Part shown: positions 24,069 to 33,115 of the stretch, one piece after another
Layout: the number at the start of each line of letters is the position of its first letter
Numbering within the stretch: position 1 is the stretch's first letter
Source of the DNA: Leadbetterella lacunae
Lineage (GTDB): Bacteria; Bacteroidota; Bacteroidia; Cytophagales; Spirosomataceae
Assembly: GCF_042649125.1 (NCBI RefSeq)
Contig: NZ_JBHRYQ010000001.1
Span: forward strand, 1,550,001-1,614,000
Reading direction: 5' to 3'
Length of the DNA: 64,000 nucleotides
Position numbers and translations under genes: made by a program
The notes under the pieces: model-generated
Seen by the model: only the letters and a program-made list of their open reading frames with translations
Database searches by the model: none
Told to the model about the DNA's origin: nothing

Positions 24069-26438
24069 ATGAAGAAAAACTTTACCCTATTTATTTTAAC
24101 CCTATTTCATATTTGTGCATTTGGTCAAAAACCTACACAAACTATACATGGCATAATAACCGACCAACAAACCTTACAAACATTACCCGGAGCAACGGTT
24201 ACCATCAGCTCACCAAACTACAAAAACTCAGTAATTAGCGACTCTGCAGGTAAGTTTACTTTAACAAAAATACCTGTCGGAAGAGTAGCAATTCAGGTGC
24301 AATACATTGGCTATGAACCTTACTCTATGCCTGACTTTTTGGTCACATCTACCAAAGTGCCCTATTTGACCATTAGCCTATCGCCGGGTGCTATAGCTAC
24401 CGACGAGGTGATAATTAGTGCCTCAAAAAACGCATTTGAACCACTAAATGAACTTTCTGTGGTAAGTACAAGGTCTTTTACTGCTGAAGAAACCGAACGA
24501 ATGCCAGCCGGAATAAACGACCCAGCAAGAGCAGCACTTTCGTATCCGGGTGTGCAAAGAGGGCAAGACGACACCGAAAATCAGATTGTGGTGAGAGGCA
24601 ACTCGCCTATTGGCATATTGTGGCGACTCGAAGGCGTTGATATTCCCAACCCAAACCACTTTGCAATCATTGGTTCGTCAGGTGGTGGAGTATCTGTTTT
24701 CTCGGCACAGTTGATCGCAAAATCTGACTTTTCTACAGGCGGTTTCTCTGCCGAATATGGCAATGCCCTTTCGGGTGCTTTTGATATTAGATTTCGAAAC
24801 GGAAACTTCGAAAATCGTGAAAATAGATTTAAACTAAGCGTATTGGGGATGGATTTTTCGACCGAAGGTCCCATAAAAAAAGGACGTTCGTCATATCTAG
24901 TAAACTATAGATATTCTACTTTGGGATTGTTGAGTAGCATGGGTATCTATTTGGTTGGCGAGCGGGTAACAAACAATTTCCAAGACTTATCTTTTAACCT
25001 AACTTTTAGGTCAAAATCTGGGAAAAGTGTACAAACTGTATTTGGATTGGGAGGACTCAGCGAAGAGCGATATTTACCAGTGAGCGACCCAAACAAAAGA
25101 ATAATAGGAAGTGCAAACCAATGGGAAGACCGTGTAAAACCCGCCAATATGGGAGCCATGGGCTATACCTGGACGTATTTGCCTGACACCCGCTCTTACA
25201 TAAAAGCCGTGGTAGCAGTGATGGGAAGCGATATACAACGCATGAGCGACACCCTTGACTTGCAAGACCAAAGGTTCAGATTTGAAACTCAAAAATATAC
25301 CGATAAGCGTCTCGTGAGTTCGGTTACCTATCAGCGAAAACTAACAAACAAAACGGTGTTAAAAACCGGGCTAATCTTTAATCAAATATTCTTTGATTTT
25401 TATAAGAACACCATTCCCCGAACCTCCGTAAATGACATAAATCAGATTCAAAGAAAAACCTCGATTCAAGGCAGCGGACAAACTCAGCAGCTGCAGCAAT
25501 ATGTGTCGCTTCATCATGACATTAGCCCTAAACTCTCCGTAAATGCTGGTTATCATTTTTTGATGTTGATGACAAACAAAAGTACGTCTTTAGAACCTCG
25601 AGTTTCGCTTCAACTAAAGCCCACCGCAAACCAAAGGTTAAGTTTGGCTTATGGTCTTCACGGCAGAATATTGCCTTTGATGGCGTATTACTTTAAAGAC
25701 AGTCTGGGAAACTATCCAAACTTAAACCTGAAAATGCTAAAGGCACATCACGGTGTATTGGCGTATCACCTGTATACCAAATCAAAAATGAGGTTTAGTG
25801 CAGAAACTTACGTGCAACGCCTCATAAATGTACCCATAAAACCGGACGCAACCGCCACCTACTGGATGCTCAACAATAGCAGCGACTTCCCTGAATTTGC
25901 GACTGTAAGCAAAGGAAAAGGATTAAACTATGGACTTGACCTTTCTTTAGAAAAACTCTTTTCTAATTCATATTACTTTTTGGTGACGGGCTCGCTTTTA
26001 AAATCGACATATTCTACGTTGACAGGTTTAAGTTACAATTCAAGATTTAATACGGGATTTTCAACGTCATATACCGGAGGTAAAGAATTCCCTTTAAAAA
26101 ACGGTGGAATACTGCAATTAGGAATGCGATATTTGCTCAATGGCGGATTTAGATATACGCCTTTTGACCAGACCTTATCAGGAATTCAGGGTAGTTTTGT
26201 TCCTCTTGAGAACGGCGATTTTAGTCAACAAGTACCTGCATACAAACGCCTTGACGGCAGAATAGCCTATAGATATAACAGAAAAAAACTTGCCGGAAAC
26301 ATTAGTTTAGATGTTCAGAATATTTTGAATAGAATAAACGCTACTTCAATAAGTTACAATGCTGCCACAAACTCAACCAAAATAGAATATCGTGGCAGTG
26401 GCTTTGTGCCGGTTTTAAGTTTTCAGTTCGATTTCTAA
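24069..26438 (+). CDS. TonB-dependent outer-membrane receptor with CarboxypepD-like N-terminal domain
   Basis: The 789-residue protein has a signal peptide (to about FGQ), a carboxypeptidase regulatory-like domain (QTIHGIITDQQTLQTLPGATVTI ... VQYIGYEP), then a plug region (GINDPARAALSYPGVQRGQDDTENQIVVRGNSPIGILWRLEGVDIPNPNHF) and a long beta-barrel ending in aromatic FQFDF. It imports a substrate using TonB-ExbBD energy. The lack of a neighbouring SusD argues against a SusCD polysaccharide pair. It is divergently arranged with the Crp/Fnr gene. Confidence 0.92.
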   Translation: MKKNFTLFILTLFHICAFGQKPTQTIHGIITDQQTLQTLPGATVTISSPNYKNSVISDSAGKFTLTKIPVGRVAIQVQYIGYEPYSMPDFLVTSTKVPYLTISLSPGAIATDEVIISASKNAFEPLNELSVVSTRSFTAEETERMPAGINDPARAALSYPGVQRGQDDTENQIVVRGNSPIGILWRLEGVDIPNPNHFAIIGSSGGGVSVFSAQLIAKSDFSTGGFSAEYGNALSGAFDIRFRNGNFENRENRFKLSVLGMDFSTEGPIKKGRSSYLVNYRYSTLGLLSSMGIYLVGERVTNNFQDLSFNLTFRSKSGKSVQTVFGLGGLSEERYLPVSDPNKRIIGSANQWEDRVKPANMGAMGYTWTYLPDTRSYIKAVVAVMGSDIQRMSDTLDLQDQRFRFETQKYTDKRLVSSVTYQRKLTNKTVLKTGLIFNQIFFDFYKNTIPRTSVNDINQIQRKTSIQGSGQTQQLQQYVSLHHDISPKLSVNAGYHFLMLMTNKSTSLEPRVSLQLKPTANQRLSLAYGLHGRILPLMAYYFKDSLGNYPNLNLKMLKAHHGVLAYHLYTKSKMRFSAETYVQRLINVPIKPDATATYWMLNNSSDFPEFATVSKGKGLNYGLDLSLEKLFSNSYYFLVTGSLLKSTYSTLTGLSYNSRFNTGFSTSYTGGKEFPLKNGGILQLGMRYLLNGGFRYTPFDQTLSGIQGSFVPLENGDFSQQVPAYKRLDGRIAYRYNRKKLAGNISLDVQNILNRINATSISYNAATNSTKIEYRGSGFVPVLSFQFDF

Positions 26439-26478
26439 AAATAAAAGAAGCCCTAATGACGTAAATCAAAAGGGCTTC
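26437..26478. terminator. Bidirectional terminator between the TonB receptor and amtB
   Basis: GAAGCCCT (26447-26454) pairs with AGGGCTTC (26471-26478). The minus-strand side continues TTTTATTTTT and the plus-strand side AAATTTTATT, so it serves both convergent genes, better for amtB. Confidence 0.75.
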
Positions 26479-26502
26479 AAATTTTATTCGGCTATAAAGC
26501 TT

Positions 26503-27744
26503 TTAAATATTGTTATAGATAGTCTCGCCATGCTCGTAGATGTCAAGTCCTTCTTCTTCAATTCTTTCAGGAACTCTAAGTCCAACTGTCATTTGAATAC
26601 CTTTAAATAGTATAAATGAGGTAGCTAACACCCAAGCCATGGTTGAAAACACACCTATTGCCTGAATTCCCAATTGTGCAAATCCACCACCAAATAGTAG
26701 TCCACCTTCAGTAGCAAATACACCTACTAGCAAAGTACCCAACGCACCACAAACACCGTGTACAGAAATAGCACCTACAGGATCGTCCACCTTAAGGGTT
26801 CTTTCGAAAAACTCAAGAGAGAAAACCAACACTACTCCACAGATAAGTCCAATAATAACTGCACTTCCTGCTGAGACTGCTGCACAACCGGCTGTAATTC
26901 CAACCAAACCTGCCAAAGCACCGTTTAGGGTTACCGAAAGCGAAGGCTTTTTGTAACGCATCCAGCTGACCATCATAGAGGCTAATGCACCTGCCGCTGC
27001 AGCTAAGTTTGTAGTAATAAAAATGTGTGCTACTGCTATGGCGTTGTCTTTACCTGTGGCTGCAAGTTGCGAACCTGGGTTAAAACCAAACCAACCTAAC
27101 CATAAAATAAACACACCCAATGAACCCAATACCAAGTTATGACCCGGTATTGCCACAGGCTTTCCTTTTACGTACTTGCCAATTCTTGGCCCTAACAATG
27201 CCGCTCCTACCAATGCTGCCCAACCTCCTACTGAGTGAACAACCGTAGAACCTGCAAAGTCAATAAAACCTAGCTCAGAGAGCCATCCGCCACCCCAAGT
27301 CCAGTGACCCGAGATCGGATATATGATAAGCGTAAGCACTATACTATATATAAAGTATGCTTGAAACTTAGTACGCTCTGCCATAGCACCCGAAACAATA
27401 GTGGCCGCGGTAGCCGCAAAAACCGTTTGGAACATAAGCGTGGTATATGGAGGCAAGCCGTCCATAGAGTCGTCGCCAAACATAAGGGTGAATTTTCCGA
27501 TAAAGCCAGAAACGTCTTCACCAAACATAAGGCTATAACCGATTAACCAGAATACCAATGAACCTACGGCGTAGTCCATTAAGTTTTTCATAATGATGTT
27601 CGCACCGTTTTTGGCACGCGTAAAGCCAACTTCCACAAGGGCAAAGCCAGCCTGCATAAACATAACTAAACAAGCTGCAATAAGCACCCAAAGACTGTCA
27701 ATAGATGCAGCCAAATCAGTTACTGTTGTTGATAGTTCTTCCAT
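26503..27744 (-). CDS. amtB: Ammonium transporter
   Basis: The 413-residue polytopic protein has Amt signatures: ALVEVGFTRAKNGANIIMKNLMDY, DFAGSTVVHSVGGWAALVGA, GWFGFNPGS and the late VHGVCGALGTLLVG. The two pore histidines are expected in the VVHSVGG and SVHGVCG segments. It conducts ammonia/ammonium across the inner membrane and is gated by P-II proteins. It is 54 bp downstream of a P-II gene on the same strand, the classic glnK-amtB pair. The N-terminus lacks a long leader. Confidence 0.95.
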   Translation of the reverse strand: MEELSTTVTDLAASIDSLWVLIAACLVMFMQAGFALVEVGFTRAKNGANIIMKNLMDYAVGSLVFWLIGYSLMFGEDVSGFIGKFTLMFGDDSMDGLPPYTTLMFQTVFAATAATIVSGAMAERTKFQAYFIYSIVLTLIIYPISGHWTWGGGWLSELGFIDFAGSTVVHSVGGWAALVGAALLGPRIGKYVKGKPVAIPGHNLVLGSLGVFILWLGWFGFNPGSQLAATGKDNAIAVAHIFITTNLAAAAGALASMMVSWMRYKKPSLSVTLNGALAGLVGITAGCAAVSAGSAVIIGLICGVVLVFSLEFFERTLKVDDPVGAISVHGVCGALGTLLVGVFATEGGLLFGGGFAQLGIQAIGVFSTMAWVLATSFILFKGIQMTVGLRVPERIEEEGLDIYEHGETIYNNI

Positions 27745-27798
27745 AGTATTTTAAAATTTTCTTTGGTTTAAATTAGATTTTCAAGTTTAGGCGTAATA

Positions 27799-28137
27799 TT
27801 AATTTAGTGCTTCAGAACCTTCTTCTGCATTTCTTATTTTAATGGCTCTTTCTACATCTGACACAAAGATTTTCCCATCTCCGATTTCTCCAGTAGCACC
27901 CGATGCCAATATGGCCTTAATAGCAGGATCCACGTATTTGTCAGAGCAATAAAACGAAACTAATATTCGCTCGATAACGCTGGTGTCGTACACTATTCCG
28001 TGATATGACCTCTCTTCAACCGCCTTGCCTTTTCCTCTCACTTCCCAGTAGGTCATGAAATCTATGCCTGCATCGTGTAGTGCATCTTGTACAGCCACAA
28101 ACTTGGTTTTTCTAATGATAGCTTCAACTCTCTTCAT
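27799..28137 (-). CDS. glnK: P-II family nitrogen regulatory protein
   Basis: The 112-residue protein has the P-II fold. The T-loop VRGKGKAVEERSYHGIVYD has Y50 at the position of the uridylylated Tyr51 of E. coli, and a C-terminal ATGEIGDGKIFVSDVERAIKIRN segment is present (ATP/2-oxoglutarate binding). P-II proteins report nitrogen and carbon status and block AmtB by T-loop insertion. Being first in the operon with amtB supports that role here. I call it glnK by context; sequence alone does not separate GlnK from GlnB. Confidence 0.93.
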   Translation of the reverse strand: MKRVEAIIRKTKFVAVQDALHDAGIDFMTYWEVRGKGKAVEERSYHGIVYDTSVIERILVSFYCSDKYVDPAIKAILASGATGEIGDGKIFVSDVERAIKIRNAEEGSEALN

Positions 28138-28838
28138 AATTGTTTTTCCATAGTTTATTAAGTGAAAAATAAATAAAAATTCTTTTAGGGATATATATTA
28201 GATTAATACAATATTATTATTTTCAAAAAATATATTTAATAAAACCTGAGGCATTTAACCCCGCTGATCAAATAGACAAACAAACAAAGGACTAATTGCT
28301 TAAAAAACCAAATTTAATTGCATTTTAATTAATATTTAAAGAATTTTTAATTGAGATATACAATAATACAGAATTTTATATAAAAAAAATTTATCAATAA
28401 ATTAAAATAATACAATTTCTATTTATAAAGTACAATTAAACATTTTTATTAATTAAAAATTAAAATTCATTAACATAAAATATATAAATAAAGAAAAAAT
28501 ATATTCAATATTCGAAAAACAAACACTACTTTAAGTAATTTTTAAATAAAACTAAAGAAGTCACCTCCCACCTAAACTTAAATATATCCCCTCACCAAAA
28601 TATCAATTAAATACAATAAATAATACTTCCATTTGGATGGAAAATAATAAACTTATAGTTGGACTAATTTCAAAATAGTTAGTCCAAACACTATTTTCTC
28701 GAAAGTCAAATTCTCGTATTGGTAATGTTAGCCTTTCATTTATTAATACATTCTTTCCATTGGGCTAAGATTTTACTAAAAGGCTGTTTTTATTGTATAG
28801 TTAAAACCGTATTTTTGCAAAAAAATAAAAATCTTTAA
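28138..28838. other. AT-rich 700-bp intergenic region between glnK and hisB
   Basis: No gene is seen; the region is extremely AT-rich with stops in all frames. It contains an inverted repeat TTGGACTAA (28659-28667) / TTAGTCCAA (28679-28687) with an 11-nt loop, and the hisB -7 box TATTTTTG at 28810-28817. The glnK promoter must lie at its left end, but no TAnnTTTG is obvious there; a sigma-54-type promoter was not found either. Confidence 0.5.
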
Positions 28839-29960
28839 ATGCAGAAAGTCCTATTTATAGACCGCGACGGTACTATTATCGTTGAACCACCTATCGATTT
28901 TCAGATAGACTCACTCGAAAAACTAGCCTTTTTACCAAAAGCAATCAGTAACCTTAGAAAAATAGCGGAAGAGACAGAGTATGAACTTTCTATGGTAACC
29001 AACCAAGACGGCCTTGGCACAGATTCATTTCCTGAGGATACTTTTTGGCCAGCACATCAAAAAATGATGGACACACTCGAAGGTGAGAACATTCTGTTTA
29101 AAGATGTTTTTATAGACAAAACATTTGAACACGAAAATGCAGACTCCAGAAAACCACGAGTTGGTCTTTTGGGCAAATATTTTACGGAGGAATACGACCT
29201 CGCAAACTCATATGTAATAGGTGACAGACTCACAGATATACAACTGGCAATAAACCTAGGTGCTAAAGCCATATTTATAGGAGAAGCACTTCCTGAAGGC
29301 ACTTCGGAGGCACTTGTAGAAGCTACAGCCTTCATAAGCAAAGATTGGGACAAAATATATGAGTTCTTGAAAATGCCACCGAGAACAGCATTAGTGCAAC
29401 GGACAACCAAAGAAACAGACATTTTAATTAACCTTAACTTAGACGGAAAAGGGATTTCAAAAATAGACACTGGCTTAGGTTTTTTTGATCACATGCTGGA
29501 CCAGTTAGCCAAACACTCAGGAGCCGATTTAGAAATAAAAGTAAATGGCGACCTACATATAGATGAGCACCATACAATCGAAGACACGGCATTGGCACTT
29601 GGCGAGGCTTACTTAAAAGCTCTCGGAGATAAAAAAGGAATAAACAGATACGGCTTTTTGCTTCCTATGGATGAATGCCTTTCTCAAGTTGCGATTGATT
29701 TTTCGGGCCGCCCTTGGTTAGTTTGGGATGCAAGTTTTAAGAGAGAAAAGATTGGCGAAATGCCAACTGAGATGTTTATGCACTTTTTTAAGTCATTCTC
29801 TGATACCTCAAAAACAAACCTAAATATTAAGTGCGAAGGAGACAACGAGCATCATAAAATAGAGTCGATTTTTAAGGCTTGGGCCAAAGCCATCAAAATG
29901 GCTACGCAACGAAACCTGAAAGAATTAGATGCATTGCCTAGTACAAAAGGTACACTCTAA
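28839..29960 (+). CDS. hisB: Bifunctional histidinol-phosphatase / imidazoleglycerol-phosphate dehydratase
   Basis: The 373-residue protein has two domains. Residues ~1-165 are a HAD-type histidinol-phosphate phosphatase (LFIDRDGTIIVEPP, with D8 and D10). Residues ~180-373 are imidazoleglycerol-phosphate dehydratase (TGLGFFDHMLDQLAKHSG, DEHHTIEDTALALGEA, DNEHHKIESIFKAWAKA: the His-rich Mn sites). It catalyses steps 6 and 8 of histidine synthesis. No other his gene is next to it in the window. The start is supported by the TATTTTTG box 21 bases upstream. Confidence 0.96.
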   Translation: MQKVLFIDRDGTIIVEPPIDFQIDSLEKLAFLPKAISNLRKIAEETEYELSMVTNQDGLGTDSFPEDTFWPAHQKMMDTLEGENILFKDVFIDKTFEHENADSRKPRVGLLGKYFTEEYDLANSYVIGDRLTDIQLAINLGAKAIFIGEALPEGTSEALVEATAFISKDWDKIYEFLKMPPRTALVQRTTKETDILINLNLDGKGISKIDTGLGFFDHMLDQLAKHSGADLEIKVNGDLHIDEHHTIEDTALALGEAYLKALGDKKGINRYGFLLPMDECLSQVAIDFSGRPWLVWDASFKREKIGEMPTEMFMHFFKSFSDTSKTNLNIKCEGDNEHHKIESIFKAWAKAIKMATQRNLKELDALPSTKGTL

Positions 29961-30059
29961 AACATTCGTATGCATATTTGATTAAAAAAGTATTAATTTG
30001 CAAAATAATACGGCCGAAAATCAGTTATTTACCCAATAATTACAATATATATTATAAAC

Positions 30060-30743
30060 ATGCTCTTCAATTTAATCCTTCAAATACCTGCAGTAACTGA
30101 TTCAACCGCTGCTGCCACGGCACAAAGCATCAATTATTTCTCTTTATTGCTCAAAGGTGGATTCGTAGTTTATCCTATTTTGGCATTGTTGTTAGTTACC
30201 TTATATCTATCAGCAGAGCGATATTTGTTTATCAAAGAAAATTCAAAAATAGATTTGGGATTTTTAAGATCATTAAATGACAATATTTTGAGAGGAGACG
30301 TTAGAACTGCGGCTTCGCTTTGTAAAGGAACAAACAAACCTATTTCTAGAATTTTGGAAAAAGGGATATCGAGAATAGGAAAACCTGTAAAAGACATAGA
30401 AAGTGCTATGGAGATACAGTCTAACCTTGAAATCTCTAAAATGGAGAAAAACATGGGATACCTTGGTCTAATAGCCGGTGTGGCCCCTACCTTGGGTTTC
30501 GTTGGTACTATTTCGGGTATTATCCGAATTTTCTATGAAATCTCAGTTACAGGAAATTTCTCAATAGAAACTATTTCAAATGGTCTTTATGAAAAAATGA
30601 TCTCAAGTTTCTCAGGTTTGGTAGTGGGGTTAATTGCATACGCGGTTTATCATGGAATAAACATGATGATTGACAAATTTAGCATAAACCTACAAGCTAC
30701 TGTAATGGACTTTTTTGATACGCTAAACGAACCTGCAAGATAA
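30060..30743 (+). CDS. exbB: MotA/TolQ/ExbB proton channel family protein
   Basis: The 227-residue protein has three membrane segments (FVVYPILALLLVTLYLSAERY; MGYLGLIAGVAPTLGFVGTISGIIRIF; SSFSGLVVGLIAYAVYHGIN) as in ExbB/TolQ. It forms the pentameric part of the proton-motive-force-driven motor that energises TonB receptors or, as TolQ, the envelope. The ExbD partner starts 3 bp downstream. ExbB and TolQ are hard to separate by sequence; no tonB or tolB is adjacent. Confidence 0.9.
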   Translation: MLFNLILQIPAVTDSTAAATAQSINYFSLLLKGGFVVYPILALLLVTLYLSAERYLFIKENSKIDLGFLRSLNDNILRGDVRTAASLCKGTNKPISRILEKGISRIGKPVKDIESAMEIQSNLEISKMEKNMGYLGLIAGVAPTLGFVGTISGIIRIFYEISVTGNFSIETISNGLYEKMISSFSGLVVGLIAYAVYHGINMMIDKFSINLQATVMDFFDTLNEPAR

Positions 30744-30746
30744 ATT

Positions 30747-31148
30747 ATGAAGTTTAAAAGACAAAGACGATTCGAAGCAGAGGTACAAACTGCGTCTCTA
30801 AACGACATCATGTTTTTCTTGCTGTTGTTTTTCTTAATTGTATCTACGCTTGGTAGTCCAAACGTAATAAAGCTAATGCTTCCAAAGTCTGAAAAATCGA
30901 CGCATGACGTTAGTAAGCAACCGATTACGCTTTCGATAACATCAGATAAAAGATATTTTTTGGATAAATCTCAGGTAAATTTCCCTGATTTAGAAGGAAG
31001 GCTAATGGAACTAACCGCCGGCATGGAAGAACCCACCGTGGTGCTTAGGGCCGAGCAAGACCTTACGATTCAAGACCTCGTAGATGTGATGGCCATAGGT
31101 GCCCGACTCAGAATACGCATGGTATTGGCAACTGAACTGAACAAATAG
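30747..31148 (+). CDS. exbD: ExbD/TolR family biopolymer transport protein
   Basis: The 133-residue protein has a cytoplasmic N-terminus, one membrane segment with the conserved Asp (SLNDIMFFLLLFFLIVST), and a small periplasmic domain. It pairs with ExbB just upstream (3-bp gap) to make the proton channel. The stop codon TAG lies in the loop of the terminator that follows. Confidence 0.92.
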   Translation: MKFKRQRRFEAEVQTASLNDIMFFLLLFFLIVSTLGSPNVIKLMLPKSEKSTHDVSKQPITLSITSDKRYFLDKSQVNFPDLEGRLMELTAGMEEPTVVLRAEQDLTIQDLVDVMAIGARLRIRMVLATELNK

Positions 31149-31162
31149 TTCAGTTTTTTTTT
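31135..31162 (+). terminator. Terminator overlapping the exbD stop codon
   Basis: AACTGAAC (31135-31142) pairs with GTTCAGTT (31148-31155), loop AAATA, followed by a run of Ts. The last codons of exbD form its left arm. Confidence 0.85.
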
Positions 31163-31249
31163 GCCCAAATTTTACTTTTTAATTTCTTGATTTTACTTTC
31201 TATTTCAAAATTGGCCGAAATAAATAGTTTAGTTTAGAGAAAAAACTAA

Positions 31250-31257
31250 TATTTTTG
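31250..31257 (+). promoter_or_regulatory. -7 promoter element of coaD
   Basis: TATTTTTG is an exact TAnnTTTG match, 28 bases before the coaD ATG and after the exbD terminator. Confidence 0.65.
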
Positions 31258-31285
31258 GCACTCAAAAAAGGAAAACAAAACCACT

Positions 31286-31768
31286 ATGAAAAAAACAGCA
31301 TTCTTTCCCGGATCATTTGACCCATTTACAAAAGGCCATGCTGACATAGTAGAAAGAGGCCTCAAACTTTTTGACGAAATAATAATTGGCATTGGTACCA
31401 ACTCCAGCAAAAAGAGATATTTCGATATTGGCCTAATAGAAGCTGTTATAAAAGGAGCTTTTAAAAACAATCCGAGAGTAAAAGTTGTCTTTTATGACAA
31501 CCTTACAGCCAAAATTGCGATGGAATATGGTGCACAATTTATATTAAGAGGACTTAGAAACACCACCGATTTTGAATACGAAAACACCATATCTCAGGTA
31601 AATCGCCAATTAGAAAATAGCCTCGAGACTGTATTTTTAATTACTTCCCCAACCTTGGCCCCAATTAGCTCAACCATAGTCAGAGAACTTCACAAGTACG
31701 GTGCAGACATATCGCCATATTTACCATATCCGATGGAAAAGCTTAAAACCGTAAGTGAAACTGAATAA
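31286..31768 (+). CDS. coaD: Pantetheine-phosphate adenylyltransferase
   Basis: The 160-residue nucleotidyltransferase has the HxGH-type motif in the form FPGSFDPFTKGHADIVERG, an RGLRNTTDFEYE segment, and ISSTIVRELHKYGADISPYLP near the C-terminus, all standard for CoaD. It transfers AMP from ATP to 4'-phosphopantetheine, the penultimate step of coenzyme A synthesis. Its 3' end lies 5 bp from the convergent metalloprotease gene. Confidence 0.96.
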   Translation: MKKTAFFPGSFDPFTKGHADIVERGLKLFDEIIIGIGTNSSKKRYFDIGLIEAVIKGAFKNNPRVKVVFYDNLTAKIAMEYGAQFILRGLRNTTDFEYENTISQVNRQLENSLETVFLITSPTLAPISSTIVRELHKYGADISPYLPYPMEKLKTVSETE

Positions 31769-31773
31769 TGCCT

Positions 31774-33024
31774 TTAATATTTTATAAAAGGAACTGAAAG
31801 CTCTTTCTGAGCAGAAATAGCCTTTATAAAGTATTTGCCCACCGAAAGATTAGATAGCTCAAATTCGAAGGTATTTGCACCAATATTGGTGGCATTTGAG
31901 GAGATAGAAGTTAAAGAACCTCTTGCGTCAACTAAGTAAAAAGCCAAATCAGCATTTAGCATTTCGTCAGGCACAATAACCCTTGCATCCCCAATTACTG
32001 GATTTGGATAAAGATGCAATTTTTGACTTACATTTACTGGTTCAATTGCCGTAATAACCGACAAATCATAAAAATTAACACTCCAGCCTATCTCATTCAA
32101 TATTGCCAAAATAATCGGCCCCGGGAAATGATTAATTTCTGCAGCTCCAATTTGAGGACTCATGAGGGCATTTGGAGTACCTTTCGGAAATTTATTTTCA
32201 TCTAAGTGCGAAATACTTCCTCCACTACGAAAAGTTGAGGGAGCGTAAATTTTGGGGAATTCCGAAATTAGCGAAAGGTCTTTAATATTGAAAAATAGAT
32301 TATCAGAAGTGTAGTTTGTTTTTAAATCAGCCGATGGGTTTCCAAAAATAGCAGCATCGGTCATTTTTTGCTCTGAACCATTCTGAATAAACATGTCATA
32401 TATAAACGGCGTACCAGATTGTCCGTATTGTCCTTGAAGCGTATTAGAATCTCCTATTTTCATAGTAGTGGTAAATCCCAAGCCGTGAGCTATTTCATGC
32501 AAAATAACCGTCATTAAGTCATACTTAAAGGCTTGTCTTGTGCCATCTGTAAAATAAGACCAACTGATATTTTGATTAACTGTAATATTGATATCTGCTT
32601 CCGAGCCGTTTAGCTCTTTCCCTGCTATGGCTTCTGCCAAGGCTACCGGATACCAAACGTCTTTTATGGAGTTGCCTCCAAAGTTTTTATACACCTTAGT
32701 AGCTCCCGAATTAGCCAATGTGGTGGAATTGATAGACTCCCAAGTGGCTTTTATGCGAATGGGCACCCGCGTAACCATTACTTTTTGCCAAACATTAATT
32801 GCCGCCTGAAATGCCGCTTTGGCATCTGACGGAAAACCTGAATAGGTAACTACGAAACTACTTTCGCCTGCTTGTGTTCTTAGGTTTTTATACGATGCCA
32901 GTGATGATATTGGGCCATCAAAATTTTCTCCTGCTTCGCAAACGACCATGGGGCCGTCTTGAAACTCCTGCCCAAAAATGTCAAATTGAATAACTAAAAA
33001 GAAAACGATTAATAAATATTTCAA
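31774..33024 (-). CDS. Secreted metzincin-like metalloprotease with T9SS-type C-terminal domain
   Basis: The 416-residue protein has a signal peptide (to FGQ) and a catalytic region with HEIAHGLGF (H176, E177, H180, G183). A Met-turn-like NALMSP and a C-terminal ~80-residue domain (LYPNPVIGDARVIVPD ... GKYFIKAISAQ) typical of type IX secretion sorting signals follow. In metzincins a third His or Asp usually stands at +10 from the first His; here it is Thr186, so zinc binding may use another residue or be lost. Probably secreted or surface-bound through T9SS. Confidence 0.8.
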   Translation of the reverse strand: MKYLLIVFFLVIQFDIFGQEFQDGPMVVCEAGENFDGPISSLASYKNLRTQAGESSFVVTYSGFPSDAKAAFQAAINVWQKVMVTRVPIRIKATWESINSTTLANSGATKVYKNFGGNSIKDVWYPVALAEAIAGKELNGSEADINITVNQNISWSYFTDGTRQAFKYDLMTVILHEIAHGLGFTTTMKIGDSNTLQGQYGQSGTPFIYDMFIQNGSEQKMTDAAIFGNPSADLKTNYTSDNLFFNIKDLSLISEFPKIYAPSTFRSGGSISHLDENKFPKGTPNALMSPQIGAAEINHFPGPIILAILNEIGWSVNFYDLSVITAIEPVNVSQKLHLYPNPVIGDARVIVPDEMLNADLAFYLVDARGSLTSISSNATNIGANTFEFELSNLSVGKYFIKAISAQKELSVPFIKY

Positions 33025-33115
33025 GAGTCTTTTGTTTATTAATTAACAGCCAAGCTATTAATGTATACGTAAAAAAAACATAAAATGTTTAATTGACAAC
33101 TTCAAAAAGCAAAAA

